The notes beneath the pieces were generated by a model that saw only the letters and a program-made list of their open reading frames with translations, searched no databases and had not been told where the DNA came from. Positions 1 to 8,843 of a stretch of DNA of 64,000 nucleotides are shown here, one piece after another (position 1 is the first letter of the stretch; every line of letters begins with the position of its first letter). A program made the translations under genes and the position numbers. This DNA comes from UBA5336 sp964506685 (lineage in GTDB: Bacteria > Pseudomonadota > Alphaproteobacteria > Caulobacterales > Hyphomonadaceae). The stretch is taken from positions 1 to 64,000 of the forward strand of contig CAZDMQ010000009.1 of the NCBI GenBank assembly GCA_964506685.1. Direction: 5' to 3'.

Positions 1-318
1 CATGGAACGCGCTCAGGGCTGCCGTGCGGTTCGAGGAAGGTCCTCTCATCCGCACTAGGAACTTCAAGGGGTTATCCGGATAGTCGCTCTCCTGGTCTTG
101 CGTCGGGTAAGCGTGAGGTAAGCGGTGCGCCTCGTTTTCTATTGATTTGATCGTGCCACCCGGGCCAGCCTGACCTGCGATCGGGGAGAGCATTCTTGGG
201 ACGTATTCGACTGCCCGATTTACAGATGACGCGGCGCTGGCGGGCTGTCGTTGACGCGATCACGCGCGACGCTCCAGTCGAGACGGTGGCTGCCATGTCT
301 GCCGAGAAAGCTCACCGA
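1..318. other. No recognisable gene; probable mobile-element debris
   Basis: I see no complete gene here. A plus-strand reading frame from about 151 to 315 and a minus-strand frame from 296 to 72 are both open, but neither encodes a family I recognise. The stretch sits directly beside two broken transposase genes, so decayed insertion DNA is the likeliest explanation. This is inference from context only. Confidence 0.3.
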
Positions 319-534
319 CCAGCCATCGGCCTTGAGCAGTTCGGTGATCCGGCGATAGCCGTACCGTCCGAACCGCTCAGCCAGGGCGATGATCGCCTGT
401 GTGAGGTTATCCTCATCGGCCATTGGCGTGCGCGGCTTGCGCTGGGTTGAGCGGTGTTGGCCGACCATACGGCAGGCCCGACGCTCGGCGACGCCAAGTT
501 GACCACAGCGCTCCTGGACCGCCTCACCCACCAT
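319..534 (-). pseudogene. IS3-family transposase orfB N-terminal fragment
   Basis: The minus-strand translation contains the start of an IS3/IS407-type OrfB: an ERRACR-x-x-GQHRSTQRK stretch, then a helix region ending ERFGRYGYRRITELLKADGW. In intact elements this is followed by a recognition segment and the DDE catalytic core. Here the similarity stops near 319 and no catalytic domain follows, so the gene is cut short and inactive. Its first residues overlap the istB fragment on the other strand, so the junction of the two elements lies roughly at 490-530. Confidence 0.75.
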
Positions 535-588
535 TGCGACATCGTCGAAACCGGCAACGAGAGCTGGCGCTTCAAGACCCGCGAGTAA
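475..588 (+). pseudogene. istB: IS21-family IstB helper ATPase, C-terminal fragment
   Basis: The plus frame ends GDAKLTTALLDRLTHHCDIVE..., then a short tail FKTRE and a TAA at 586-588. This is the characteristic C-terminus of the IS21-family IstB ATPase, which assists IstA in transposition. The Walker motifs and the rest of the roughly 250-residue protein are absent, and the reading frame runs into IS3-derived sequence on the left. It is a remnant. Confidence 0.75.
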
Positions 589-666
589 ACGTGTTCCCGC
601 TGGCCCGATACGGCTGCGCTGTATGAGGACTACACCGCATCGGGCCAGCTAACCGTGCGCTCCCAA

Positions 667-717
667 GGGGTCATTTTTGGAAGCCGATAGGGGGTCAAAA
701 TTGTGTGCCGATTGACA
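667..717 (+). mobile_element. IS21-type right end with repeated terminal sites
   Basis: Downstream of the istB fragment two related blocks are seen: GGGTCATTTTTGGAAGCCGA near 668-687 and GGGTCAAAATTGTGTGCCGA at about 692-711. The second runs on to a terminal TTGACA at 712-717. Repeated sites of this kind close to the tip, finishing in CA, are typical of IS21-family ends. The position right after the istB stop fits. The left end of the element is not in the window. Confidence 0.65.
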
Positions 718-914
718 CCGCAATAGGTCAGGCAGACTCAGGCCGGTGCGTCAGCAGGCGCGTGATCGTCGCAAAATCGCTCGAAGACCTGTAGAGCTGA
801 CGGGCCGGCAAGCTGTCTTGCGGGTCTGAAGTGACCTTGGCCTGCAAGGACATCGGCCACGCCGTCGACGGCTTTGGTTTGGCAGGGCGCTCCAGCCGCT
901 GGCGGGCGTAGCGG

Positions 915-2867
915 TTAGTCAGCCCTGGCGCCCGGAACCGCCATGCGAAACGGTGTCACCGGCGTCCAGTCATCGCGATAGAGGTTGCACAGCGGCACGT
1001 CGGCCCAGCAATAGCGCACCTCCGTGGCGGTCTCGTCCGGTCTCAGGGGCAGCGTCAGGACAGGGCCGGAGAGCGTCCCGTCTGCATAGCGGCATGCGCC
1101 GTCCCGACCGCATACCTCCAGCCCGACCGGGCGGTCATGGCCCATCAGCTTCAGCGCCTCGCCCGCGCGGTCCGGCCAGATCAGCTGAAGCCCGGCGGGA
1201 ACACGGGTGAGCCTTGCGGGGGCAAACCCATCGGCGCGGAGCTGATCGCCGGCTTCCATGGCTGCGAGCGTGCGCGCCGCACGCCGGGCGACGGTCAGCT
1301 TGTCGGGCGGGTGAATGTCGAAGCGCGTGCCGGCATCCATGGCGACCACAAGGCCGACAAGGTCATCGCCGGCCGCAACGCGCCGCTGCGCTTCGCGTAC
1401 GCCGGCCCAGCCGCTGTCGCCGGGGTGCGTCTGCGGTGCGCCGAACTCGGGCAACTGTACCAGCAGGATCGGCAGGTCGGCATTGAAACGTGCCCGCCAG
1501 TCAGACATCAGCGCGTCCAGCAGCGGCGCATAGGCATCGGGCTGGCCGGTGTCGGATTCCCCCTGGTACCAGATCGCGCCGCGCAGGCGGTAGGGCGAGA
1601 GTGGCGCGATCATGGCATTCGACAGCCCGCCGACGCCATTGATGCTGAACCATGGCGCGCGCGGCGGGGTGCCGGTCTCGCCCGGCACGCGGCGATAGGA
1701 CCAGCCCTCGCCCAGGGGGACCTCGACGGCGCTTCCGGCGAGCTTCATGTCCCCGGCCGGGCCGAGCAAACCGCCTTCGGCCCAGCCATTCAGGACGTTC
1801 AGGACAATGAGGTTCTCACCTTCACGCAACACGCCCACAGGCAGGGAATAGCGGCGCGCACTGCCCCAGCCGAAACCCGTTGCAACCATCTCGCCATTGA
1901 TCCACAGCGTGTCGATCTCGTCGATCGCGCCAAGATCGATCCGATTGATAGCGCTCGCCTCGTCAGCGCCGAGCGTGACGGTCCGGCGAAACCAGACCAT
2001 GCCGAGATGGTCTTCCAGCACAGGATCGCCATAATTCTTCCAGTCCCGCATGGGGCCGGAGAGACCGGTCCAGGGGCCCTCATCCGCCGTCGTCCAGGGC
2101 TGCGTGTTTGCGGCGCCGGTGCGAGTCCACCAGCCTTCCCAGGCGTTTGCGAAGGCTGCCAGCCCGGCCGCACGGTCGGTGCGAAAGGTGTCGAGCAGGG
2201 CCAGCCGGTCGGCCAGGAGTCCCGCTTCGCCGAGCGCGTTGCGTCCGATCCACGCCGCGATTTCCGAGCCGCCCCAGGAACTGTCGATCAGGCCGATGGG
2301 GATATCGGTCCCGGTGCGCTGCTCAAGCGCCAGGAAGTAGCACAATGCGGAGAAATCCTGCACGGACTCCTGGCTGGCCGGTTTCCAGCTGACGCCGTCG
2401 GGCAGGGACGCCTGTGGCTCGATGGCGCTGCTTCGGGTGACCTTCAGAAGACGCACTGTCTCATCAAAGGGCCCTTCAAGGTACAGGCCGGGGTTGAGCG
2501 CCCTCGACACCGGGAATTCCATGTTCGACTGCCCTGCACAAAGCCAGACATCACCGACGAGGATGTCGCTGCGCTGATCGGTGCCCTCGGCGGTTTCGGC
2601 TGTCAGGGTGAACGGCCCTGATGGCGGGAATGGCCCGAATTCGGCACGCCAGAAGCCGTCCGGATCGGTTGTGACGGATCGTTCCCGCGTGCCGAGGCGC
2701 AGGGTGACAGGATCTCCCGCCCCGGCCGTTCCTGAGACGGTGACCGGCTTGCCCCGTTGCAGGACCATCTGGTCCATGAAGACCGGGTCGATCCTGGGCA
2801 CGTCGGCCAGCGCGGTGGCGCAGGCGAAAAGCCCTGCGCCGATTGCGGACAGAAGGGCTGTTCTCAT
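915..2867 (-). CDS. Sialate O-acetylesterase family (SGNH) carbohydrate acetylesterase
   Basis: A secreted 650-aa esterase, likely removing acetyl groups from xylan or its oligosaccharides in the periplasm. Seen: a signal peptide (MRTALLSAIGAGLFACATALA), the GQSNMEF nucleophile block, a jelly-roll insertion in the middle, the RGAIWYQGESD block and the DIHPPDK block bearing the catalytic His. This is the full domain order of the sialate O-acetylesterase family. I chose the start at 2867 because a GGAAA motif and a good signal peptide follow it; the open frame extends to 3128. It is divergent from the GH3-GH115-GH43 operon and shares its operator region, so deacetylation of glucuronoxylan is the most likely job (inference). 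Confidence 0.85.
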   Translation of the reverse strand: MRTALLSAIGAGLFACATALADVPRIDPVFMDQMVLQRGKPVTVSGTAGAGDPVTLRLGTRERSVTTDPDGFWRAEFGPFPPSGPFTLTAETAEGTDQRSDILVGDVWLCAGQSNMEFPVSRALNPGLYLEGPFDETVRLLKVTRSSAIEPQASLPDGVSWKPASQESVQDFSALCYFLALEQRTGTDIPIGLIDSSWGGSEIAAWIGRNALGEAGLLADRLALLDTFRTDRAAGLAAFANAWEGWWTRTGAANTQPWTTADEGPWTGLSGPMRDWKNYGDPVLEDHLGMVWFRRTVTLGADEASAINRIDLGAIDEIDTLWINGEMVATGFGWGSARRYSLPVGVLREGENLIVLNVLNGWAEGGLLGPAGDMKLAGSAVEVPLGEGWSYRRVPGETGTPPRAPWFSINGVGGLSNAMIAPLSPYRLRGAIWYQGESDTGQPDAYAPLLDALMSDWRARFNADLPILLVQLPEFGAPQTHPGDSGWAGVREAQRRVAAGDDLVGLVVAMDAGTRFDIHPPDKLTVARRAARTLAAMEAGDQLRADGFAPARLTRVPAGLQLIWPDRAGEALKLMGHDRPVGLEVCGRDGACRYADGTLSGPVLTLPLRPDETATEVRYCWADVPLCNLYRDDWTPVTPFRMAVPGARAD

Positions 2868-3055
2868 GGGGTCAGTTTCCTGTCTCGTGACCGGTCGGGC
2901 AGGCTTGGCTTGGCGGGACGTTCCGGGGGCGGGACGGTGAGCCGGTACCGCCCGGCATCTGCGCCGCGTCGCCCGCAAGGCGTCAGTTTCGCCATGTTTC
3001 CGGCTGTCGGGTCCATCTCTGTTCCTTCCGCGCCATGATCTTCCGCCGGCTTCAT

Positions 3056-3069
3056 TGGGAGCGTTAACG
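3056..3069. promoter_or_regulatory. Weak LacI-type operator match
   Basis: TGGGAGCGTTAACG matches 8 of 10 fixed bases of the pattern TGnTAnCGnTAnCA that is met exactly at 3098-3111. It may be an auxiliary site in the shared divergent promoter region. Confidence 0.3.
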
Positions 3070-3072
3070 ATT

Positions 3073-3089
3073 TTGACCGATACGGTCAA
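3073..3089. promoter_or_regulatory. Inverted repeat TTGACCG-ATA-CGGTCAA
   Basis: Two perfect 7-base arms around a 3-base centre lie between the esterase and the GH3 operon, 9 bp from the LacI-type site. The symmetry is that of a dimeric repressor site. It differs from the LacI pattern, so a second regulator is possible. Confidence 0.4.
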
Positions 3090-3097
3090 TTCGCAGT

Positions 3098-3111
3098 TGA
3101 TAGCGCTATCA
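3098..3111. promoter_or_regulatory. LacI-family operator TGATAGCGCTATCA
   Basis: A perfect 14-bp palindrome with a central CG, the typical form of LacI/GalR-family operators. The same pattern TGnTAnCGnTAnCA recurs at 11914-11927 upstream of the second GH43 gene. Both sites therefore probably bind one pentose- or xylan-responsive repressor, whose gene is not in the window. Confidence 0.65.
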
Positions 3112-3151
3112 GCTTCTGCTCTATTCACGCCTCAAGAGACGGGTTGATCCG

Positions 3152-3165
3152 CGATAGCGGTACAA
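3152..3165. promoter_or_regulatory. Weak LacI-type operator match
   Basis: CGATAGCGGTACAA keeps 8 of the 10 fixed bases of TGnTAnCGnTAnCA. It lies 54 bp (about five helical turns) from the perfect site, between it and the GH3 start, so cooperative looping is conceivable. Confidence 0.35.
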
Positions 3166-3212
3166 AACGACCGGACGTGGATCCGAGCGCCGCGGGTGGG
3201 GAGGAGACTATC

Positions 3213-5834
3213 ATGAATGCGATATCCGCGAGGCGGGCCATGATGTTTGCGGTGATCCTGTCATTGCCGGGATGCACCCTGGCTGGTGAGGTCGGCCCCG
3301 ATGATGCTGGCAGGAGGGTGACTGGCGAACGCGGTTCGGAAGCGCCGCAGGAGGTCATGCTGGAAGAGGCTGCCTCCGAAGCGGTCGCGCCAGAGCACGC
3401 GGGTGCGGTCGGTGATATTATCGCGGCCGATATCGATCCTGCCAACTGGCCGGCCCTGTCATCGCCGCCGCTGGACCCTGGCGTCGAGGCGCGGGTCGAT
3501 GCGATCCTTGCAGCCATGACGCTGGAGCAGAAGGTCGGGCAGGTAATCCAGGCCGATAGCGCGTCGGTGACCCCGGAAGAGGTCCGGCGCTACCGTCTGG
3601 GATCTGTCCTGTCCGGAGGCAACTCCGCGCCCGGCGGCAAACCCTATGCCGACGCGGCGTCATGGCTTGCCGCTGCGGACGCCTTTCATGCCGCTTCGGT
3701 CGATGCTGAAGGCGTGGAGGTCGCGATCCCCGTGATCTGGGGCATTGACGCTGTGCATGGACATGCCAATCTCGTCGGCGCGACGATCTTTCCCCATAAT
3801 ATCGGACTTGGCGCTGCCAATGATCCGGAGCTGATTGGAGAGATTGCGCGCGTCACCGCGCTGGAGCTGACGGTCTCCGGACATGACTGGACCTTCGCCC
3901 CGACGCTGGCGGTGCCCCGCGATGACCGGTGGGGCCGGACCTATGAGGGCTTCTCGGAAGACCCGGCCATCGTGGCGAGCTATGCCGACCGGATCGTTGT
4001 CGGGCTCCAGGGTCGTCCGGGTGCGGCGGACTTCATGGGGCCCGGACGAGTGATCTCGTCGGCCAAGCATTTTGTCGGCGATGGCGGGACGCAGAACGGC
4101 GTCGACCAGGGCGACAGCCGCGTGTCAGAAACCGAAATGCGCGACATCCATGCGGCTGGCTACTATCCCGCGATTGAGGCCGGCGTTCAGACCGTCATGG
4201 CCAGCTACAACAGCTGGCACGGCATGAAGATGCACGGCCACAAGGCGATGCTGACCGATATCCTGAAAGGCCGCATGGGCTTCAGTGGCTTCGTCATAGG
4301 TGACTGGAACGGTCATGGGCAGATTGAGGGGTGCACCAATACCGAGTGTCCCGAGGCGATGCTGGCCGGGCTCGACATGTACATGGCGCCCGACAGCTGG
4401 AAGGGGCTTTATGACTCGACGCTCGCGGGCGTGCAGGGCGGTGAGATCCCCTTGTCGCGACTTGACGATGCGGTGCGCCGCATCCTGCGCGTGAAAGTCG
4501 CATCGGGCCTTTTTGAGGCGGGTGCGCCGAGCACGCGCCCCAATGCCGGTAAGACCGAATTGCTGGGTTCGCCGCAGCACCGGGCCCTGGCGCGGCAGGC
4601 CGTGCGGCAGTCGCTGGTGCTGCTGAAGAATGATGGCGGGGTGCTGCCCCTCGACGCGGGCCAGACCGTGCTCGTGGTCGGACCGGGAGCCGGCAGTATC
4701 GCCAAGGCGTCCGGCGGCTGGACGCTGTCCTGGCAGGGCGGGGTCGACGCGGCCGGGGTGTTTCCCAACGCGCAGTCGATCCTGTCGGGTATTCGCGAGG
4801 TCGTGGAGGCGCGCGGCGGACGCGTCGTGTACGATCCGGAGGGCACGTCCGGCGCCGACGCCGATGTGGTGATCGCTGTCTACGGGGAAGACCCCTATGC
4901 CGAATTCCGGGGCGACCGCGATCACCTCGATTTCGAACCGGAGGATTTCGACACAAGCCGCCTGGCGGCGCTGGGCGCAGGGGGGCGACCGGTGGTCTCG
5001 GTGTTCCTGTCCGGGCGTCCGCTCTGGGTCAATCCGGAAATCAATGCCTCGGACGCCTTCGTGGCCGCCTGGCTGCCGGGGAGCGAAGGTGGCGGCGTGG
5101 CGGACATGCTCTTCCGTACCGATCCGTCCCATCACTTCACCGGCCGCCTCTCCTTTTCCTGGCCGGCAAGTGCGGTCGATTTCGACAACAATACCGACGC
5201 CACCGGCTATGCCCCCCTGTTCCCGCTCGGCTTCGGGCGGAGCTATGACGATACCAGCCCGCTCGGCGTGTTGCCCGAGGACAGCGGGATTGCCCCGGCC
5301 ATGCTGCGCGAGAGGGGCGCAGTCTTTGTCCGTGGCAAAACGGCTGAGCCCTGGAGGGCCTATCTGGTCTCGCCGGACGGTGATGCTGCGCTGTTGAATG
5401 GAACGAGCGCCAACACGCAGGGGCTCTCGGCGGTGCGCGTCGATCATCTCGCCCAGGAAGACGCCCTGGCACTGACGTGGCGCGCAGAAGGTGCGAGCCT
5501 CGCCTTTCTGCCCGAAGGCGAGGCCCAGGACTGGTCACGCGAAGCCAATGGCGCGATGGAGCTGGGGTTTGCGGTGCGCGCGGCGTCGGACACCGAACTG
5601 GTTGTCGCCATGGGCTGCACGATGGATGGCCCGTGTGCAGACCAGGTAACGATCCGGGTTCCAGCCAGCGACTGGCGAGAGGTCCGCCTCGCGCTGAGCT
5701 GCTTCCAGCCGGAGGTCGACTTCACCGCCTTGCCGGGGGCGATCACGCTGCGCGCAGGGCCCGGCAGCGAGATCGGTCTCGCAAATGTGCGCCTTGTCGA
5801 GGATGACAACGGCCAGCCCGATTGCGGCGGCTGA
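3213..5834 (+). CDS. GH3 family exo-beta-glycosidase lipoprotein
   Basis: An 873-aa outer-membrane-type lipoprotein that probably removes terminal beta-linked sugars (xylose or glucose) from oligosaccharides. Seen: the lipobox LSLPGC at the end of a short signal peptide; the GH3 N-terminal barrel with the WGRTYEGFSEDP block; the nucleophile Asp364 in VIGDWNGHG; the second alpha/beta domain starting QSLVLLKNDGGVLPL; and a C-terminal beta-rich extension of about 150 residues like that of ExoP-type GH3 enzymes. GAGGAG at 3201-3206 sits well before the ATG at 3213; the open frame starts earlier at 3144. It is the first gene of an operon with GH115 and GH43, so beta-xylosidase activity is favoured, but beta-glucosidase cannot be excluded from sequence. 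Confidence 0.88.
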   Translation: MNAISARRAMMFAVILSLPGCTLAGEVGPDDAGRRVTGERGSEAPQEVMLEEAASEAVAPEHAGAVGDIIAADIDPANWPALSSPPLDPGVEARVDAILAAMTLEQKVGQVIQADSASVTPEEVRRYRLGSVLSGGNSAPGGKPYADAASWLAAADAFHAASVDAEGVEVAIPVIWGIDAVHGHANLVGATIFPHNIGLGAANDPELIGEIARVTALELTVSGHDWTFAPTLAVPRDDRWGRTYEGFSEDPAIVASYADRIVVGLQGRPGAADFMGPGRVISSAKHFVGDGGTQNGVDQGDSRVSETEMRDIHAAGYYPAIEAGVQTVMASYNSWHGMKMHGHKAMLTDILKGRMGFSGFVIGDWNGHGQIEGCTNTECPEAMLAGLDMYMAPDSWKGLYDSTLAGVQGGEIPLSRLDDAVRRILRVKVASGLFEAGAPSTRPNAGKTELLGSPQHRALARQAVRQSLVLLKNDGGVLPLDAGQTVLVVGPGAGSIAKASGGWTLSWQGGVDAAGVFPNAQSILSGIREVVEARGGRVVYDPEGTSGADADVVIAVYGEDPYAEFRGDRDHLDFEPEDFDTSRLAALGAGGRPVVSVFLSGRPLWVNPEINASDAFVAAWLPGSEGGGVADMLFRTDPSHHFTGRLSFSWPASAVDFDNNTDATGYAPLFPLGFGRSYDDTSPLGVLPEDSGIAPAMLRERGAVFVRGKTAEPWRAYLVSPDGDAALLNGTSANTQGLSAVRVDHLAQEDALALTWRAEGASLAFLPEGEAQDWSREANGAMELGFAVRAASDTELVVAMGCTMDGPCADQVTIRVPASDWREVRLALSCFQPEVDFTALPGAITLRAGPGSEIGLANVRLVEDDNGQPDCGG

Positions 5835-5852
5835 CACGCGGGGACCCAGGCC

Positions 5853-8843
5853 ATGAAGCATGCCATGCGCGTCATTGTCTCCAGCATCGGGGCCCTGCTC
5901 TTGCTGGCCGCCCGTACGCAGGCCGATCCGGCCGAACGGCGGCAGACTGAGTGCCCGGTCAGCGCGGTGGTCTGTGACGCCTCGCAGGCGGCGGGTTTCG
6001 GCTTGATCGACGGGGGGCAACCTGCTGCCATCTTTGTTGACGCGGATGATTTCGAAGGTGTCGGGATTGCTGCCCGCAATCTTCATGAGGATCTTGGGCG
6101 GCTCGGAGGACGCGAGGGCGGATGGTCCCTCCGCGCCGAGCCCGACCCCATCGGCGACGCCGTGATTCTCGTCGGCACGATCGGCCGGTCTGACCCGATC
6201 GACGGTCTGATTGCCAGGGGGAAGCTGGACGTTTCCGGGGTCGTGGGCGGGTGGGAAGCGTTTCTCACCACTGTCGTCGACTCGCCCATGGACGGGGTCG
6301 ATAGCGCTTTGGTGATTGCCGGCGCCGACCAGCGCGGGACGATCTTCGGCATCTATGACCTGATCGAACGCGCCGGGGTGTCGCCCTGGCACTGGTGGGC
6401 CGATGTGGCGGTTCCTGAGCGCACCGATCTCGTCGTCACACCGCACACCCGCCTCGACCGGCCGGTGGTGAAATATCGTGGCATTTTCCTGAATGACGAG
6501 AACCCGGCATTGTACGACTGGGTGCATGCGACCTATGGCGGGTTCAACAACGCGTTCTATGCCCGGGTGTTCGAACTGATCCTGCGCCAGAAGGGCAATT
6601 ATCTCTGGCCCGCCATGTGGGGCAAGGCGTTCTATGATGATGATCCCGAAAACGGCCTGACAGCACAGCGCCATGGCATCGTTATCGGCACGTCCCATCA
6701 TGAGCCGCTGATGCGCGCCCACGTCGAGTGGGAACGCCATGGCGAGGGGCCATGGGATTACACGGTGAATGCCGACGCCCTGCGGGAATTCTGGCGCGCC
6801 GGCATGGAGCGCGTCGCCGGTCAGGAGGTGCTTGTCACCATCGGCATGCGCGGTGACGGTGATGAGGCGATGACGGAAGGTACGGCGATCGACCTGCTGG
6901 AAACCATCGTCGCCGACCAGCGCGAGATCATTGCAGATGTCACTGGAAAGCTTGCCGAGGACCAGCCGCAGGTCTGGGCGCTCTACAAGGAAGTGCAGGA
7001 CTATCATGACCAGGGCATGGATGTGCCCGATGACGTGCTGTTGCTGTTCTCCGACGACAACTGGGGCAATATCCGCCGGCTGCCTGCGCCGGGCGAGGCC
7101 CGCCCCGGGGGCTATGGCATCTACTACCATTTCGACTATGTGGGCGCGCCGCGAAACTACAAATGGCTCAATGTCAGCCAGGTCGAACGGATCTGGGAAC
7201 AGATGGACATGGCCTGGCGCTATGGTGCCGACCGGCTCTGGATCGCCAATGTCGGCGACCTGAAGCCCATGGAACTGCCGATCAGCTTCTTTCTCGACCA
7301 GGCCTGGGATCCTGCGGCGATGACGCTGTCACGGATGGATGGCTTCACGGCGGCGTGGGCTGCGCGGCAGTTCGGGCCGGACCATGCCGGTGAGATTGCG
7401 GCGCTGCTGGACGGCTACACCAGGTTCAATTCACGCCGGACGCCAGAGCTTCTCGACTCGCGGACCTACAGCGCGGTGAACTTCGAGGAATGGGATCGGG
7501 TGGCGGCCGACTACCGCGCGCTGGCCGAGACGGCCGACCGCATTCGCGCAGCCCTGCCGGCCCGCCATGATGATGCGTTCGTGCAACTGGTCTGGTTCCC
7601 GGTGCAGGCGAGCGCCAATCTTTACCAGCTTTATCGCGCCGTCGCGCTCAACCGGCTCCACGCCGCGCAGGGCCGCAGCGATGCCAATGCCATGGCGGAC
7701 TTGGCGGAACGATACTATGCGCGCGATGCCGAACTGACGCGCATCTATCACGAGGATGTCGCCGGCGGAAAATGGACCGGCATGATGGGCCAGACACATA
7801 TTGGCTACACCTACTGGCAGCAGCCCGAAACGCAGACCATGCCGGAGGTTCAGCGCATCAAGCCCCTGCCTGGCGCGCAGATGGGCGTCGCGCTCGCCGG
7901 ACTCACCGGGGGCTGGCCCGGCAGCGCCGAGGCGCCGCGTCTCGGCGAGGTCAGCCCTTACGGCACGCAGGCGGCCTATATCGAGATCTTCAATCGCGGG
8001 AGCGAGGCTTTCACGGCCGAGGTCACGAGCTCTGCGCCGTGGCTGGATGTCTCGCACAGGACGCTTGAGATCGAAGGCAAGACCCGGCGGGTCGATATCG
8101 CGCCTGACTGGGACAAGGTCCCGGCGGGACGCACGGTCGCCACGCTGCTTGTGGCGGGCGCCGGTCGCTCGGTCGAGGTCAAGGTTCCGGTCTTCAGGCC
8201 GTGGGCGGGGACGCCAGTGCAGGGCTATGTCGAGGCCGAAGGCGTCGTCTCGATCCCGGCGTCCGGCTTCGACCGCGCGGTTGCCGCCGATGGCGTCGAG
8301 TGGACGGTGTTGCCCTCTCTTGGCCGCCGGGGCAGTTCCGTGGCCGCCTTCCCGCGCCCGTTCGAGGCGTTCGAGCCCGGCGCAGACTCGCCGCGCCTGG
8401 AATACGACGTTCACACCTTCTCCAGAGGTGAGGCCAGTCTGCATGTGGTGCTGGAGCCGAGTTTCGACGTTGCGGGGAAAGGCGGGACGCTGTTTGCCGT
8501 CTCGGTCGACGATGGCGCGCCGGTCCTGGTGAACGCGAATGGCGACTTCTTCCCGAATGACCCGACCCACCCGGTCTGGCCCAAAGCGGTCGCCAACAGT
8601 GCCGTGGTGCGAACGGTCCCGGTGGATATCGGGACGGCCGGGCCGCACACGGTGAAACTCTGGCTGGTGGATCCGGGGCTCGTGTTCCAGGAGATCTGGC
8701 TGGAGACCGGCGACATGCCCGACACCTATCTCGGCCCGCCAGCGAGCCTGCGGGCCGGGACCGGCGCGCAACAGAGGCCCGGGGCCTGTCCGGCCGGACC
8801 GGAAGGGGCGTGTGCCGATGATCCAATCACAGGAGAGCCATGA
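5853..8843 (+). CDS. GH115 xylan alpha-1,2-glucuronidase
   Basis: A secreted 996-aa enzyme predicted to cut (4-O-methyl)glucuronic acid side chains from xylan. Seen: N-terminal hydrophobic signal (SIGALLLLAARTQA); the GH115 core blocks VKYRGIFLNDE, LRQKGNYLWPAMWGKAFYDDD, GTSHHEPLMRAHVEW, TIGMRGDGDEAM and LLFSDDNWGNIRRLP; then DLKPMELPISFFLDQAWDP. A C-terminal beta-sandwich region follows, as in full-length family members. It starts 18 bp after the GH3 stop. Its stop overlaps the next gene's ATG (ATGA at 8840-8843), so translation is coupled. GH115 is the gene that most clearly ties the locus to glucuronoxylan. Confidence 0.92.
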   Translation: MKHAMRVIVSSIGALLLLAARTQADPAERRQTECPVSAVVCDASQAAGFGLIDGGQPAAIFVDADDFEGVGIAARNLHEDLGRLGGREGGWSLRAEPDPIGDAVILVGTIGRSDPIDGLIARGKLDVSGVVGGWEAFLTTVVDSPMDGVDSALVIAGADQRGTIFGIYDLIERAGVSPWHWWADVAVPERTDLVVTPHTRLDRPVVKYRGIFLNDENPALYDWVHATYGGFNNAFYARVFELILRQKGNYLWPAMWGKAFYDDDPENGLTAQRHGIVIGTSHHEPLMRAHVEWERHGEGPWDYTVNADALREFWRAGMERVAGQEVLVTIGMRGDGDEAMTEGTAIDLLETIVADQREIIADVTGKLAEDQPQVWALYKEVQDYHDQGMDVPDDVLLLFSDDNWGNIRRLPAPGEARPGGYGIYYHFDYVGAPRNYKWLNVSQVERIWEQMDMAWRYGADRLWIANVGDLKPMELPISFFLDQAWDPAAMTLSRMDGFTAAWAARQFGPDHAGEIAALLDGYTRFNSRRTPELLDSRTYSAVNFEEWDRVAADYRALAETADRIRAALPARHDDAFVQLVWFPVQASANLYQLYRAVALNRLHAAQGRSDANAMADLAERYYARDAELTRIYHEDVAGGKWTGMMGQTHIGYTYWQQPETQTMPEVQRIKPLPGAQMGVALAGLTGGWPGSAEAPRLGEVSPYGTQAAYIEIFNRGSEAFTAEVTSSAPWLDVSHRTLEIEGKTRRVDIAPDWDKVPAGRTVATLLVAGAGRSVEVKVPVFRPWAGTPVQGYVEAEGVVSIPASGFDRAVAADGVEWTVLPSLGRRGSSVAAFPRPFEAFEPGADSPRLEYDVHTFSRGEASLHVVLEPSFDVAGKGGTLFAVSVDDGAPVLVNANGDFFPNDPTHPVWPKAVANSAVVRTVPVDIGTAGPHTVKLWLVDPGLVFQEIWLETGDMPDTYLGPPASLRAGTGAQQRPGACPAGPEGACADDPITGEP

